From the NCBI GenBank assembly GCA_039619475.1, contig CM077115.1:595969643-596033642 (forward strand): a DNA stretch of 64,000 nucleotides. The letters run 5' to 3'. Source of the stretch: Icerya purchasi. Lineage: Eukaryota > Arthropoda > Insecta > Hemiptera > Monophlebidae. This document shows positions 12,091 through 24,355 of the stretch, piece by piece. Below the pieces are notes generated by a model. The model did not search any database and was not told the origin of the DNA. It was given only the letters and a program-made list of their open reading frames with translations. A program made the position numbers and the translations under genes. Within the stretch, counting starts at the first letter, position 1; each line of letters starts with the position of its first letter.

Positions 12091-15040
12091 GTTCTATTTA
12101 GACAAAATTATCAAAGGGAATTTTTGGTAAAATGAGAATGAATATACAGATTTATTTAAAGAAATAGTTGCTTTTTGCCTGTCTGTGCGCAATGATTGAT
12201 ATTTGTAGTAGATGACGTAGCTTTTAAGGCTTGTTAAAATATTCTTGAGACATTTTTTTGATTGTGTCATTACAGCGACTTCGTTTACAAATATTTTATA
12301 AATGCCAGTTTCTGTGGTAGTAGCTTAAACTCTAATCTATCCGTCGTTTGCTGTTCCACTTGATATCTTCGAAATCAAAGAGAGCCTAAAGTGATTGAAA
12401 AATGATTTCCTAGGGAAAAGTGCTTATGTTAAAACGTTGCAATTAGATGTTAATATGTTTCGTTGAATCCTTAAATTTGAGCCTAGACTGGTTCGGGAAG
12501 CTCCTAGAGGAGGTTATATACATAAAACGGAATTTTATATGGCGTTCAAAATCTGCAGCTGGTTTTTAAAGATACTGTTTCAAGCACTATACACCCGTAG
12601 TCTATTTTCGGTCAAATAAGTATGCGATTTACCTTGAGCCGGATGGAAAAGACAAGTATGGAATATATTAAACAGTTTCGATATGTTTAATGATGATACC
12701 CATTTTACCTTAATTTTTTGTAGATAAGCGAACTATTCTAATCTACTGTAAGGCATTATTCTCAGAAACTTAATTGTTATAAATTTAGTTTAGTGTGTTT
12801 CGTATGAATCTTTATTTGTTTTGCGTAGCTTCATATTCAAATTCGTGGTGATTGTTTATTATGCTTAAGCCTATAACTCATAGTTTTATTTAGTTTTAAT
12901 GAGTTTTTTTTTTTTATGCGTAGCTGCTATAATTATTACACACATTTTCGATTCCCTGTATTTAAAACCAACTTTAAGCAATCGGTGTAGGAATGCGTGT
13001 ATTGTGATATATCGGTTATTACGATTTGAAAACAATCAACGCCAAAAATGTTAACTTTAATAATATCTCTTTTAAATATTTATTAGATAAGGAACCGTTA
13101 TCTGTAGTTTCGCACGCTAGTTCAGTTTCTGTAATTAAACGAATGATTAATTTATGTTACATATTTAATTATTAGTTTTAAAATTATTCGGGAATATTTG
13201 AACAAATATGTAAAATTTTGTTTTAGGTGTAATATTAGATCTGTTTCTGATTGTAAATTGTATTCTTCACCACAAATATAAATTCTTTTTAGAGCATTAG
13301 AGGGTATTTTAACGGATCATATGATCTATTAATTTTATAAATACGTTTTAACTAGTTATCTCTGCTGTATATATAACAATATCCCTTGGGCCACACTCTT
13401 CATTTACCATTGCAGTTGCAGTTTCATTTGTTGATAATTCATTTTCGAATATTTATCTGCATTTGTGCAGTGTAATGATCTTTGTTTTAATGAAAACTTG
13501 AAGATGGATACGTTCTCCGATTAAAAATGTTTGATATAATTCAGGGGAAGGCTGAAGTAGTTCCAAATTGTCTTTTTCTGATGAACAATGAAAACCTTTT
13601 GATTCATCTTTCCGTTTGTTTTGCAATTTCAGATTCTTCAATATAATTAGTACTCATATTAAAACTAAAACTAATGCTACATTTTTCTGTTTATATTACA
13701 GTTTAAATATATATATTCATTTTGTCCAGTAGGTCAGAATGCAGCTTGTCTCCTTCTTTGTGTAATAATCTGAATCTCATGATCAGTTTTATTTTCCTAA
13801 ACTTCTTGTAAATCCCACTCTCTTCATTAAGTTAGTTTTTTACGCTGTCGCGCCATTTCTCAATTATAAGTGAGCAAGCACTTGACTAATTTTTGGAACA
13901 ATAAGGATCAATGAAATATTTGAAATAACAAGCGCTTCTGTCTGTAATAAACATTAAACGGGAAATTAAGAAACTGACTAAAAATCAATTAAAGTACAAA
14001 CTTTAAATGTAAAAAAAATATGGAGTAAAATCGATTGCATATACTATTGTAAATTACACGTATTAAATTAAAATACATTAATAATAAATTCATTAGGAAC
14101 TGTAAATGCAATGATATTTTTGTTAGGAAATTATAAATATAACGTTGATTGAAGATTATTAAATATATATAATGAGTTATAAAAAAAATGTATCTGATTT
14201 TTAATTAAAACTGTTATAAATACGTTTAATTGTACTCTGCATTCATTTTTGATACTTATAAAAGAGTGTACGTATGAAAACTTCGAACATTAACACGTTC
14301 TGAATAACAGATATATAATATTTTATATAGACAAATTTAAATCGTTTCTTAAATAACATAATTTATTTAATCGAGTACGTATTTCTGAATCATGTTTGGC
14401 TTTTAAACGGTAACAGCAAACAAAATATAATAACAATTAGTTACGATAGCGACGTGGCAGCGAAAACGTTGACTTAAAACAATTTTTTCGCAAATGAATA
14501 TAACAAAAAAATAAAATAAAAACAAAAAAAACCTTTTAATATTTCTTTTTTATGAAAAGATAAAGTTTGTACCGAACGAAGCAGATACATTGTTATTCTT
14601 TATTTTGCTATTTTTTTTTTTGGCATACCATTTTAAATGCTTATCTTATTCTTAATGGAATTGATGAAAACCTGTGATAGGCTAAATTACTCATATGTTA
14701 TAATAAAAAATAAAAAACTTCAAATTTTTTCAAAAATAAGAAAAAATGGATTTACTGCTATTTAATCTTTTTCCTTTTTAGTACCGTTTTATATTTTTAA
14801 TTTTTTCATTATCGTCTTTCATGCATAAAAAAAAGTTCGTTATTTTTGCGTTTGAATCTAGTAAAAAAAAATATGCATAACTATGGTTATAAATAAATGA
14901 TTATTTATTTAATTAGTGAAAAAATTATTCCGCAAAATATTTCATGTAAGTTTTATAACGGAGTAACTCTTTTTAGTAATTGTAAACCTTTGACGTTTTA
15001 TTTAATACTTATCAAAATGAAATACTTCTCATTTATGCTC
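12091..15040 (+). other. Intron 2, central part
   Basis: About 2.9 kb of intronic DNA, slightly less A+T-rich at 12100-12700. Nothing coding or repeated was recognised. Confidence 0.5.
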
Positions 15041-15700
15041 AAGATACTTCAGTGAAATGCTAGAAGTGTACTTGCTAATATAAGCGTGATTTAGAAATTT
15101 ACTTGGCTTCATACAGTTTCGACGTGGTACTTTTAGCAGAAACCCCTACTTTCATCTACAAAACAATTCTCGGTTCATAATTACACCTGTTATCGAGATG
15201 ATAAAAAAGATGGATATGAAAGGCTGGCTATTTTGGTTAAAAATAGTTTAAAGCACAGTCTGGTGCAGTCTAATCTCATGTCTTCAAATAACAATACTCG
15301 ATCTAACACTATCTGCATTCAAGTTACTTTTGGTAATTTCACGGCATATTTGATTTTCTTCTACTCACCACCAGGTTACCACTATCAACTCTTCTCAGAT
15401 TTTGGATGTGGTGGACAAATTAGAATCTTTTCCTATTGTTTTCTGTGGAGACTTTAATGTTTTGCATCGGCTTTAGGGCTGTTCCCGAAACGACGGCAAA
15501 GGTGATGTTATAATGGATATACTTAATAACTTAAATCTGTGTTTATTAAATGATGGCTCGACTACCAGGATAAATTATTCTGGGTAAGTCGGCAATCCTG
15601 TGGATCTGGCTATGGTCTCAGTTGGGATTTTCTAATTGGACGGTTGCATCTAGCACTCCTGGTAGCGTGCATTACTCTATTACATTATAAAATATTACCT
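15041..15700 (+). pseudogene. I-like retrotransposon: broken endonuclease domain
   Basis: N-terminal apurinic-type endonuclease of a non-LTR retrotransposon, broken by frameshifts and stops. Recognisable pieces, in order and across frames: an NARSVLAN block typical of the start of these nucleases (about 15055), DLEIYLASYSFDVVLLAET (about 15090-15145; the E is in the usual metal-binding position), KKDGYERLAILVKNS (about 15205-15245), FTAYLIFFYSPPG (about 15340), and a GDFN box in FPIVFCGDFNVLH (about 15430-15465). The spacing and order match the nucleases of I- and R1-type elements. The copy lies in intron 2, in the same orientation as the host gene. No upstream gag-like ORF was recognised. 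Confidence 0.8.
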
Positions 15701-15982
15701 CCGAAAAGAACACTTTTAACATTCTCAGAACTATCGATCTTCACAATTGGAAGAGATGGAATTTCCGTGAAGGAGATTGGAACCTGTTTCAAGACTTGAT
15801 GGAACAGGAGATAGATATGGTTGAAAGTGGAAGTACCCCAATTGGAAAATACAATATCTTCTAAAGTACTTTGGTCTCTGTGCTAAATCGTTCTATACTT
15901 TTTACGGTAACATACATGGGGCAAAAAATGACCACGCCCTTGGTGTAATTCTGAGTGTAAAAAAAAGTTAGCGGAACGAAAC

Positions 15983-17640
15983 TTGGTTCTAAAAACCTTT
16001 CGTTCAATTGGTACTATGGACTCTTATCTTACCTTTCGTAAAATCGCTGCTAACACCCGTAGCTTTTTGAAGAGCACGAAGAAAGCTTCTTGGAGAAATT
16101 ATTGCGCGAAATTCAGCAGAACTACTCCCTTAAAAGTTATTTGGGTGTTGGAAAGCAGATTTAAAAATAAAGGCTCCCGTGCTAATGCGATACGGGGTGG
16201 TTCGTGGTTTGAGGAGTTTCTTTTATCGGTTTCCTCTTATTATGTCGTATATCTGGAAGAAATTGCAAGAAAGAGTGATTCTTCTTTATACAAAGATTTT
16301 CTGACGAGTCCTATTACTGTTGAGGAATTTTTCGCTCCTTTAATAGGAAGGAAGGATACATCTGTCGGCTTAGATGGCATCTCTTACTCGGTGTTGAAGA
16401 ATTTAGGCAGGAAATCAAAATCAAGGATTAGTCTTCTTTTTTGGTTATTCCTGTTCCTAAATGTAGGAAGAACAACTTAAAGGGAACGTCCTTCAGAACT
16501 ATTTCTTTGGTCTCGTGTATCAATACAACGGAAAATTGTCTTTAAGAATAGGCTCTTGCGGTGGTGTGAGCACAATGGAATCTTCCCGTTCGGCATGTTT
16601 AGATTTAGACCCGGTTATGGTATAGCTCACTTGCTAAAATACATTTATGGGTCCTTCATTAATAAGGAATTTCTGTTGTCCACCTTTCTGGATACTAAAT
16701 GGGGCTTTTGATAATGTTTCATTACTCATATTATTTGAGCGGATTACTAATTCAGGTGTTCCGTTCCAAATGTTTGAATATATGTGCAAACTGTTTAAGG
16801 GACAAACGTTGTCTTTCCTGAACCCCGTATCTAACTTAGTCGTCTGTACAGTTTCTTACAGAAGTTCGGCTCAGAGTTCGGTTTTGAGTCCTGTTCTGTT
16901 CAACCTCTATATTATTTTGGTGTTTAGCCGTATATACCCCCTAACGCATTTATTTTGTCTTATGCAGACGATTTTGTAGTCTATAGCAGTAATAAAAATT
17001 TAAATGAATGTTTGGTGGAGAACCAACACTTCTGTCTCCGCATGTAATAAAGCGTTCGGCAGACTTGGTTTAAATCCCTTTCCCAGTAAGTCGTCATCTT
17101 GATATTTTCTATGAGACCTTACAACACTCAAGGAATCTCTGTCCAAATAAATAATAAACCAGCCGTATTAAAACCGTTTGTTAAATATTTAGGTTTATTT
17201 TTGGATACTAGGCTTACGTGGACGAAACACATATAACATCTGCATGATCGGACTGTCAGTATTATTAATCTATTTAAGTCTGTCTGTAATTTTTCATGGG
17301 AAGCGGATCCGATTGTTCTGGAACTATTTTTTAAAGTTTTAATCCGCTCCCGGTTTGACGATGAATCTATTTTTTATGGTTCGGCTGCGGCCTCCAATCC
17401 GAAAAGATTGGACACACTGCAAAATATACGTTTGAGGCTGATTACTGGTAACATCCGATCTCCCTCAGTGACAGTTTTTCAAACTGAAACAAACCCCTTC
17501 TTCTTTCCATAAGAAGAAATATCTTAGCTGATAGGTTCCTAATTGAAATTTGTAATTATCAGTTCCCCTCGCTATCGACAGCTTTCTTGGAAATTAACAA
17601 CAACTAGAGGTTTACTCATTCTTTCTGGCTAAAAGAATTC
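15983..17640 (+). pseudogene. I-like retrotransposon: broken reverse transcriptase domain
   Basis: Reverse-transcriptase region of the same element, readable only by changing frame. Landmarks are GLDGISYSVLKNLG (16366-16410, the conserved D-G-I-x-Y/F motif), a damaged AFDNVS block (about 16695-16720, where normally a catalytic Asp lies), the catalytic YADD box in SYADDFVVYS (16958-16987), and FVKYLGLFLDTRLTWTKHI (about 17180-17240), the conserved block after the palm. The open segments at 15983-16480 and 16647-16979 are fragments separated by single-base indels and stops. The copy is inactive. Together with the preceding nuclease and the following RNase H it makes an element of about 3.8 kb. 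Confidence 0.85.
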
Positions 17641-17711
17641 TGCAATATTATAATTATAGTTTAGCTCTGGTCCCTTCTCATTCCATTTTATCATTCGATT
17701 TACCTTATGAA

Positions 17712-18713
17712 TTGAACCTACTTTCTTTAGATATTGATATGGACACCTTCAGATTTGACAAGGGAATTCAACTAAACTTAGTAAATATTGATTCTTATTA
17801 CAAAAAAATGGTTAGTAAACACTATCTTAGCTTTATTTTCATTTACACAGATGGTTCTAAGGTGCTATCAACAAATGGTCCGGTTGGATCAGCTTTTATT
17901 TTTAACTCTAACCTGATACAAAAAGTCAAGCTGCCCTGTACGGCGGAATTGTTTGCTATGAAAAAATCCCTCGATTTTATACTCCAAGCTGATATTACTG
18001 GCAAAAAATACGTAATAATTACTACTGACAGTCTAAGTGGCCTTACTGCTTTGAAGTTTAGTAACTTTAATTTCAGATATTACCCATTTATTTATGAGAT
18101 CAAAATGAAGTGCCTTAGTGTAGCCTTGAAAGGCGGCGTTACAAAGTTTTGCTGGGTACCGAACCATTATGGTATAAAATTGAATAAGGGAGTAGATCTT
18201 GCTGCTAAAGAGACAGCCCTCGATAGCTTACCGTCCCCTTTTATTTCATCTTTACACTTATATTATGAAGTTGAAAGAGATAATAACTTTACATGGCTGA
18301 GCTATTTAAACGATCACGCTTTTGATTCAAAGATTATTTCTCAACAGGCTTTGCTAAGTTCTGGTCCATGGTATCACTATATTCGTAAAGGTATCCCTAT
18401 CGAACTTGTATGTAAATATGTCACCACCATTTGTCGCCTGCCTGTGGGACATGCCTTAGTAGGTGTCAATTTTATTGACCACAATTATGGTGTCTATTGT
18501 GATTCTCAGTTTTTCAATATTGAGAAGGGTATTAATCATTTATTATTTAATTGTAACAAATACGACGAGCATGCTAGAAGTTGCTTCTTCGATGTGTTAA
18601 TCTCCCTGGGATGTTTTTCCTCATATTATAGTGTTTTTTACCTATTATCTTGTACCGACGTTGTTGGAGTGGTTTTGTTGAAATTTATTATTAATAACCG
18701 CATTACTGTTTAA
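17712..18713 (+). CDS. I-like retrotransposon: intact RNase H and C-terminal segment
   Basis: The only long uninterrupted part of the element, 333 codons. Residues 43-165 form an RNase H domain: IYTDGSK supplies D47, TAELFAMK E79, ITTDSLSG D106 and KGVDLAAKE D162, so all four acidic catalytic residues are visible, with a nearby NH (H152). After it comes a Cys/His-containing tail (GINHLLFNCNKYDEH region) like the zinc-finger-like C-termini of I, R1 and LOA elements. RNase H would remove the RNA template during second-strand synthesis. The real protein would start upstream as part of one large polyprotein; the ATG at 17712 is simply the first in the surviving frame. This copy cannot work alone, because the endonuclease and RT parts are broken. 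Confidence 0.88.
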   Translation: MNLLSLDIDMDTFRFDKGIQLNLVNIDSYYKKMVSKHYLSFIFIYTDGSKVLSTNGPVGSAFIFNSNLIQKVKLPCTAELFAMKKSLDFILQADITGKKYVIITTDSLSGLTALKFSNFNFRYYPFIYEIKMKCLSVALKGGVTKFCWVPNHYGIKLNKGVDLAAKETALDSLPSPFISSLHLYYEVERDNNFTWLSYLNDHAFDSKIISQQALLSSGPWYHYIRKGIPIELVCKYVTTICRLPVGHALVGVNFIDHNYGVYCDSQFFNIEKGINHLLFNCNKYDEHARSCFFDVLISLGCFSSYYSVFYLLSCTDVVGVVLLKFIINNRITV

Positions 18714-19213
18714 TAGTGAAAGATCGGTTTCTGAGTTCTGATATAGCTAATAACTGGCTTCTTCGAAAGTCTTGCTGCTACATTGCTAGTTACTCGGTCC
18801 CAAACCTATGCCCTTAATTTTCTGCTGTCCAGTCGCACTCCAATGCCTACTGCACTTGGGATGTGATATGGCCAGTGTTCATTTTCTGTTTTATCTCTTT
18901 CGGTATTCGTAGGCTATGTGACATCATTGCGGCCATGTTTGCTCGGACTTTATTGTTAGTTTTATTTCATTACGCTTTATGATTTAACTTGCGGATTTAA
19001 TTTACTTATATATATATATATATATTATACACACGATCCTGCTAGTCTGGTTTATTTGTAGAAATTGTTAGTGACCAGATGGTTTTGCGTCAGGTCAAAA
19101 AAAAAAAAAGTTCGCTTTCGAGAAATTCTTTAAAATACTTCTTTATAGTATTATGTTTAAAAATAGTACGTTTGTATTAGATCGATTTTTTAAATATTAT
19201 TTTTACTCATATA
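18714..19213 (+). other. Retrotransposon 3' flank and (TA)n tract
   Basis: Non-coding continuation of the I-like element up to a (TA)n run at 19007-19025, which may mark its 3' end, followed by about 190 bp of intron with an A13 run near 19100. No gene recognised. Confidence 0.5.
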
Positions 19214-20490
19214 CTAGTTGCTGTACCCGGCATTGCCCGGGTCAAAATATATAGCACGCTTAATAGGTTGAGAACCAGTCTCCCTATCTCAGATGTATAC
19301 AAACGTATATTCCATTAAACGTACAATTTATATCGTGTATATAAAAATAATTAATCAGCGATGCGATAAAATGTTATTGCTTGAATAAAACGCATGTAGA
19401 TCAGAATCAAAAGCTATTTAATTTAATAAGAAATTTATTTATATTATGTATACATATATTGTACATTTTATATTCCTATTTACATTTTTTTGTATATAGT
19501 TACTTTTTTAAATTTCTTCCCACAACGCTTACTTATACACTATATTTGTAATTTTATTGTTCGGATTATAAATAAACAAATTTTGAGGTAATCAAACTCG
19601 TGAGCAGGCGATGTACAATTGGCCGCGTGAAAAGCATGATTCCTTTAAATTAATGCTACAAGATCGGAATGTTTTGGCCCTGTGCTTTGTTGATGGTCAT
19701 GCTATGAGTCAACTTTACTGAAAATTGTAATCGCTTAAAGCTGAAGTGCAATCCAGTTAATATTAACGGTATTCGCGGTATAAATACCGCCTGCCCTTTT
19801 TCTTTGTCAGCCATTATACTGGCTTCGATGACGTTATTCTGCAGTTGTTTGTTGCAGAGTTTTGTACCATTACATAGTTTTGGAGAAGTCAAATTACACA
19901 ATAAAATGACTGATGAGCCAATCTTGACTTTGTGGCAGTGTAACGGCGGCATGCCTCCTGGAACATTCAACGAATTTAAAATTCAGTAGGAAAATTTACA
20001 CTTTCATTTTCATCAGGCATGGTATCGGTCGATATGTAAATTTTCTCTTCCCCCGGAATCATTTTTTGGACAGTCTTGTTGATGTTGTTGGCCAGTTCGT
20101 TTTTGTTGTTAGAATAATTCGCTCACGTAACCAGTCTGAATTAGTATAATTTTCGTCTATTGAATAGGTGCCTTCTCCTATTTGTAAAAGGTTTCCGGTA
20201 AACTCCCGAAATTTGTGCTCTCATACTTGTTGTTAACATGATTATTTTTATATGCTGTCTTATGAACACTTTTTTAAGCAAGCACTTTTTTCATCTGCTC
20301 GCGTCGATTTCGGAATGATAGGCAACGTTTGACGAAAATCGCCTAACAATATTAATAATACAGTTCCCATTAAACTTGTATTATCTCGTAAGTTCATGTT
20401 TGCCACGTCTGAACAGGGTATGAGCGGTATAGCTGAAATGTTTATCACGGATATGTATCTTCAGTGAGATGAATTCATATTACAGTGACC
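19214..20490 (-). mobile_element. Helitron relic: helicase C-terminus with 3' terminus
   Basis: On the - strand, pieces of the Helitron helicase (the PIF1-like domain of the Rep-helicase protein) appear in the right order. LLGDFRQTLPIIPKSTRADE at about 20340 carries the Walker-B-like region. [19 protein letters not shown] and [15 protein letters not shown] follow at 19656-19970, then [15 protein letters not shown], and further on, after frame changes, SCFSRGQLYIACSRV and NLFIYNPNNKITNIVY at about 19520-19640. The element ends on the - strand with the hairpin CCCGG-GCAATG-CCGGG, then TACAGCAA and CTAG at 19214-19217, followed by T, which is the expected Helitron 3' terminus (hairpin plus CTRR, insertion between A and T). 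No 5' end and no replication-initiator (HUH) motif are present. It is truncated and inactive. Confidence 0.88.
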
Positions 20491-21417
20491 ATTTGGCCGT
20501 GCCGTGATTTTTATAGAAATTTTTTAATCTGAATAATTCTATTTGTTTTATCAGTTGTATAAAGTTGAAACTATGGATAAGTGCCTAATTTTAATAATTA
20601 TTAAAAGTGTTATTTTAAAATAATTATTTCTTCTAGATAAAAGTTCTCCTCTGACCTTTCTGAACTTTTTAAAAATATATTTCTTTAGCCTATGATTAGT
20701 AATTTTCAAATTTAACGGTAAGCTTAAAATTTTCATTATTTTATTTAATTTATGAAATAGACCTGAATTTATACTGTTTCGTTTCTTTTCTTTTTTATTT
20801 ATTTATTTCTATATAGGAATGCTGACCACTTTTTAAATTGCATAACTAAACTGCCTTGCTGATAATATATTGGTGGTCCCAATTTTAATTGAATAATTTA
20901 TAAATTTTTAATGTTTTCATATACTTTATTTTGGATCTAGTAATAAATTATACGTAGTTACGCCACGGGCATCTTGAGGATTTTTCCTCTTAGGAGTTGA
21001 GATTGAAAACATTTTTTTTCTTTATAGAAAACATTTCACTACTATATTACATGTGGAAATCAGTTTTTTAATTAATTTATTAATAGCATTATAATTCGTA
21101 CAAAGTTAATTGTGAATAATTTTATACCCATCAAAAATCAATGCTTGCTTTTTTTTATTTGCCAAATTTTCAAAGGTAAAAGTGCCTTTTGCTGGCTTCT
21201 TTCTGCGTATGTTCGTTCATGAGTTAATCAAAGATTTTTCAGTTTTCAGATACTACTAATAGTATTTAAAATCACATAGGGAATTAGTAATGTTAATTTA
21301 TGACGAATTCTGTTCTAAATTTTTGCAGGTATTTTTCTAATTATATGAAATTAAAGTAAAAAAAAACTAAATTATTAAACAATAAAATCGGATAATTCTT
21401 ATTTGATATAAATTTAA
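20491..21417 (+). other. Intron 2, A+T-rich part
   Basis: About 0.9 kb of A+T-rich intron. An open frame at 20551-20736 (-) has no recognisable motif. Confidence 0.5.
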
Positions 21418-21425
21418 ATATTAAC

Positions 21426-21603
21426 TAGCAGCGTACCTGAACCACTTTTCAGGGAGGGTGGGAGTTCAAAATTAAAAAATTTTCGAAAAGATCGAGATCG
21501 GGACTCAATTATCCCAAGAAATGAGTAATAATTTTAGCTTACTTGCCTTAAATTTCGGAAAAAACCATGCTTGAACCCCAACCCTCCCAAAAGTACGCTA
21601 CTG
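21426..21603. mobile_element. Small hAT-like TIR element
   Basis: A 178-bp element whose ends, read inward, are TAGCAGCGTAC and CAGTAGCGTAC. Further in, both ends share a GGGAGGG block (GGGAGGGTGGG left, GGGAGGGTTGG right) followed by GTTCAA, so the inverted repeat is roughly 35-40 bp with one indel. Flanking 8-mers ATATTAAC (21418-21425) and GTATTAAC (21604-21611) match at seven positions, suggesting an 8-bp hAT-type duplication. There is no coding sequence. Confidence 0.6.
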
Positions 21604-21719
21604 GTATTAACATTGATGTAAAAATAATTAAATCGGGTAAAAAGGCAACCATAAAATAGACCGAAACACAAAAAAAAAGGGTTACGAAACAATATTTTAT
21701 AAAATAGATATAAAACTCA

Positions 21720-22280
21720 GATGGGGATACATACTGCGACATAGATTCCCGCGTCCAAACAGCATAGATGAAATGGAGGCAGCTAACCGGGGTATTATGT
21801 GACAAGAGAATACCGATACGTCTCAAAGGGAGGATTTATAAAACGATTATCAGACCTGCAATGCTATATGGAGCTGAATGTTGGGCGACAACCACAAAAA
21901 TGGAACAAAAAATTCATGTGACTGAAATAAAAATGTTACGCTGGTCTCTTGGGCACACACTCCTCGACCATATCAAAAACGAGGATATAATGGAGCGTAT
22001 AGGAGTTGCACCTGTACGTTTGAAATTACGGGAAGCGAGACTCCGATGGTACGGTCACATCATGAGAAAAACAAACAATAGCCCTGTGAGGATGTTAATG
22101 GATTATAACCCCTTGGAGGAAAGCGACCACGAGGAAAACCGAAAAGACGGTAGATAGACTCTGTCAACAACGACATGGTGGAAGTCGGTGTTGGGATAGA
22201 GGACACCGAGGACTGTAGAAAATGGAGAAGACAGTGCCACCAAACGGACCCCGCACCGGGAAATCGTTAGGAAAGAAGAA
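21720..22280 (+). mobile_element. RTE-type retrotransposon 3' end (RT C-terminal domain)
   Basis: The frame from 21720 reads CDIDSRVQTA, a stop, then MKWRQLTGVLCDKRIPIRLK, IYKTIIRPAMLYGAECWATT, EIKMLRWSLG and RLRWYGHIMRK, which are the characteristic C-terminal motifs of RTE-type ORF2 proteins, ending in a degenerate RGKPKRRWIDSVNND-like segment beyond 22140. The TAG at 21765 sits where W of the usual QTAWMKWR motif belongs. The catalytic palm is absent, so the copy is 5'-truncated. It ends near an A-rich tail (about 22285-22293). It lies in intron 2, in the same orientation as the host gene. Confidence 0.85.
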
Positions 22281-22293
22281 GATATAAAAAAAA

Positions 22294-24118
22294 ATTATAC
22301 CATAAAAGAACGAATAGCATTAATTTAAGGTAATAATAGCTTTAAAAATGTCGATTAATTAAAAATAAAATTATTTATATGCGTTCAGTACAAAAACCTG
22401 TAAATTGTTTATATTGAGACATATATTTTTTTAAATTTCGAATGATTATACATAATAGATATATTTTACATTTTCAATTTTTATGGGGATTTTAATAAAT
22501 GTACTATTTTAAAATTACATTATATTACACTTTTTTACATTTTGAATAATAATTATACTTTCAACTTTTGTGGCAGCGTTACTCATTTTTTTTGATAGTA
22601 TATTTTGCAACGTTTTTCTAATTTTTAAATAATTATTCACACGTCACAAACATTGTGTGGCGTGTGAACAGAACAATAAATTATTAAAATCATATTGTAT
22701 TCTAAAAAACTTACCAAAACCATTTCAAGGTGTATTATTAAAGGACTTGATATAACTGATGCTTTATTTCACGTCCTTACTTACTTCGTTAATAATAATT
22801 TTATTAATTATGGCGTAATTTTTAAATAACGTTTTTTATCGTAATACTATTTAAGTGCGTTATGTCCGCAAACATAAGAGAAAGATAAGCTAAATACGAA
22901 GGTATACATATATCTGCATGCAATCGATATATATCTGTACCTTTTTTGACTCTGAATATTACTTATATGTTAGTTAAGTTTACTTTGTTCTGAAAAACAG
23001 CTGATGAAATTATACGCATTATACATGAATTCATGTATCGCAACAATTAAAGGGCTTTTAAATGGAGGGGAAATGATTATTCTACAGAAGAGAAATCTGG
23101 TGGAATTTCTTTAAACCCAAGTGCATCTTTGTATGTGTGGGAAGGTAATTTTTGCTTCCGAGTAAAATTTGGCCAAAAGTGATTCATGGTCTTCTAAGTC
23201 ACCTAGCAAAATTTTGCATAAGAAACGTTTTCGCCTCTGAAATCGGTGGCAAACACGTCAAAACGGAGGCGATTTCTACTTAATGATGTAAGGCGAATCA
23301 GTACCAAATGCATAATATTAATTAGAACATTTTTAAATTTAAATGTTACTTTACCATATTAAATACTAAATAATGAAAAAAAAAATTTTTGATTGTACTA
23401 TAGTTAAAAATTCAACTTACGCAAAAATTTCCTGTCTTATAATTTTGTATCATATATATATATATATAATAGAATTTAGGAAATTCTCATTCACAGTTGT
23501 GGATAAAATTTTGGTAAAATGGGGTTGCTACGATAGTTTCAATATAATGTTTTTTAATATCATTTAAAGACTTAATTTCTTTATACAACAAGTTAGGACA
23601 AGGCAGTCTATATGTTTTTAAATAAAAAAGTCGGTGGAAACGACCAAGTTAGTTTTATCCGATCATGAACCGCGTAAACTTATTCGAAACATCAAATAGT
23701 GTTTTTAATAATAACGCGGTTTTTATCGGAAATTTTAATTTTAGGAATATGAATCGCCAAAACACTCTACGTATTACTAACAATAATACATTTTCTGTGG
23801 GTAAGATATCGATTGGATTAAATTGTATTTTAAATTTACACTATATTACGTAATCAAAAAGTAATATTTATAATGTATTATAAAGTTGTATTTATATAGT
23901 TTTTAGAATACTAATGAACATTAAAAATTTCGGTATTTCTTGTATTATTTTGACGTGTTACATTAAAAAAAATACGTTAGATTTTGGTTTAAGTTGTTGG
24001 GGGATTTTTTTTTTTTTTTTTTTTTTTTGAAAATCCTATATATTATTAATTCTGTTACAATTTTATATGTATAATTTATTTTTAAACTTCATTTCGTATT
24101 TTTCATTTTGCTTTTAAG
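22294..24118 (+). other. Intron 2, distal part
   Basis: A+T-rich intron with a (TA)n tract near 23453-23468 and a long T-run at about 24006-24029. A less A+T-rich block at about 23050-23290 has no recognisable ends or frame. Confidence 0.5.
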
Positions 24119-24355
24119 TCGGAACAAGTGAAACAGTATCTTTCTCAAAAGAATCATCAGTCAAATGCGTCTGGAAATGATCCTTTGGCCGCTCTACAAC
24201 GTGACAATTTTGCCACGCGTTCCACAGATAAAATGGATGTATGTCTTCGAGTAAATCAGCAGTTAAATTCATTAGAAAATTTGGTTACTCAACAGCGACG
24301 ATCACAGTGTCGAGTTGTCAGGATACTAAGAGAAGCTGAATATAGGCACCGAAAG
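24119..24355 (+). CDS. CTTNBP2NL: CTTNBP2NL homologue, exon 3
   Basis: 79 codons, phase 0 at both ends, between TTTTGCTTTTAAG and GTATGA. Encodes SEQVKQYLSQ..., then NDPLAALQRDNF, LRVNQQLNSLENLVTQQRRS and REAEYRHRK. In the family, exon 2 is followed by a short linker, (D/N)-P-x-x-ALQRD, a divergent loop and a segment ending in AAE-x-RHRK, so the order and spacing agree well. The QRR-x-x-x-R-V-V-x-x-L pattern should be helical and begins the second stretch of the coiled coil. The phase-0 junction with exon 2 gives a continuous reading frame. This is one of the best-supported exons. Confidence 0.92.

Noticed and set aside
21425..21453. Second Helitron 3' end (hairpin plus CTAG)
   Set aside because: The other side carries an inverted copy of the same block and a near-perfect 8-bp flanking duplication, so a small TIR element explains it better.
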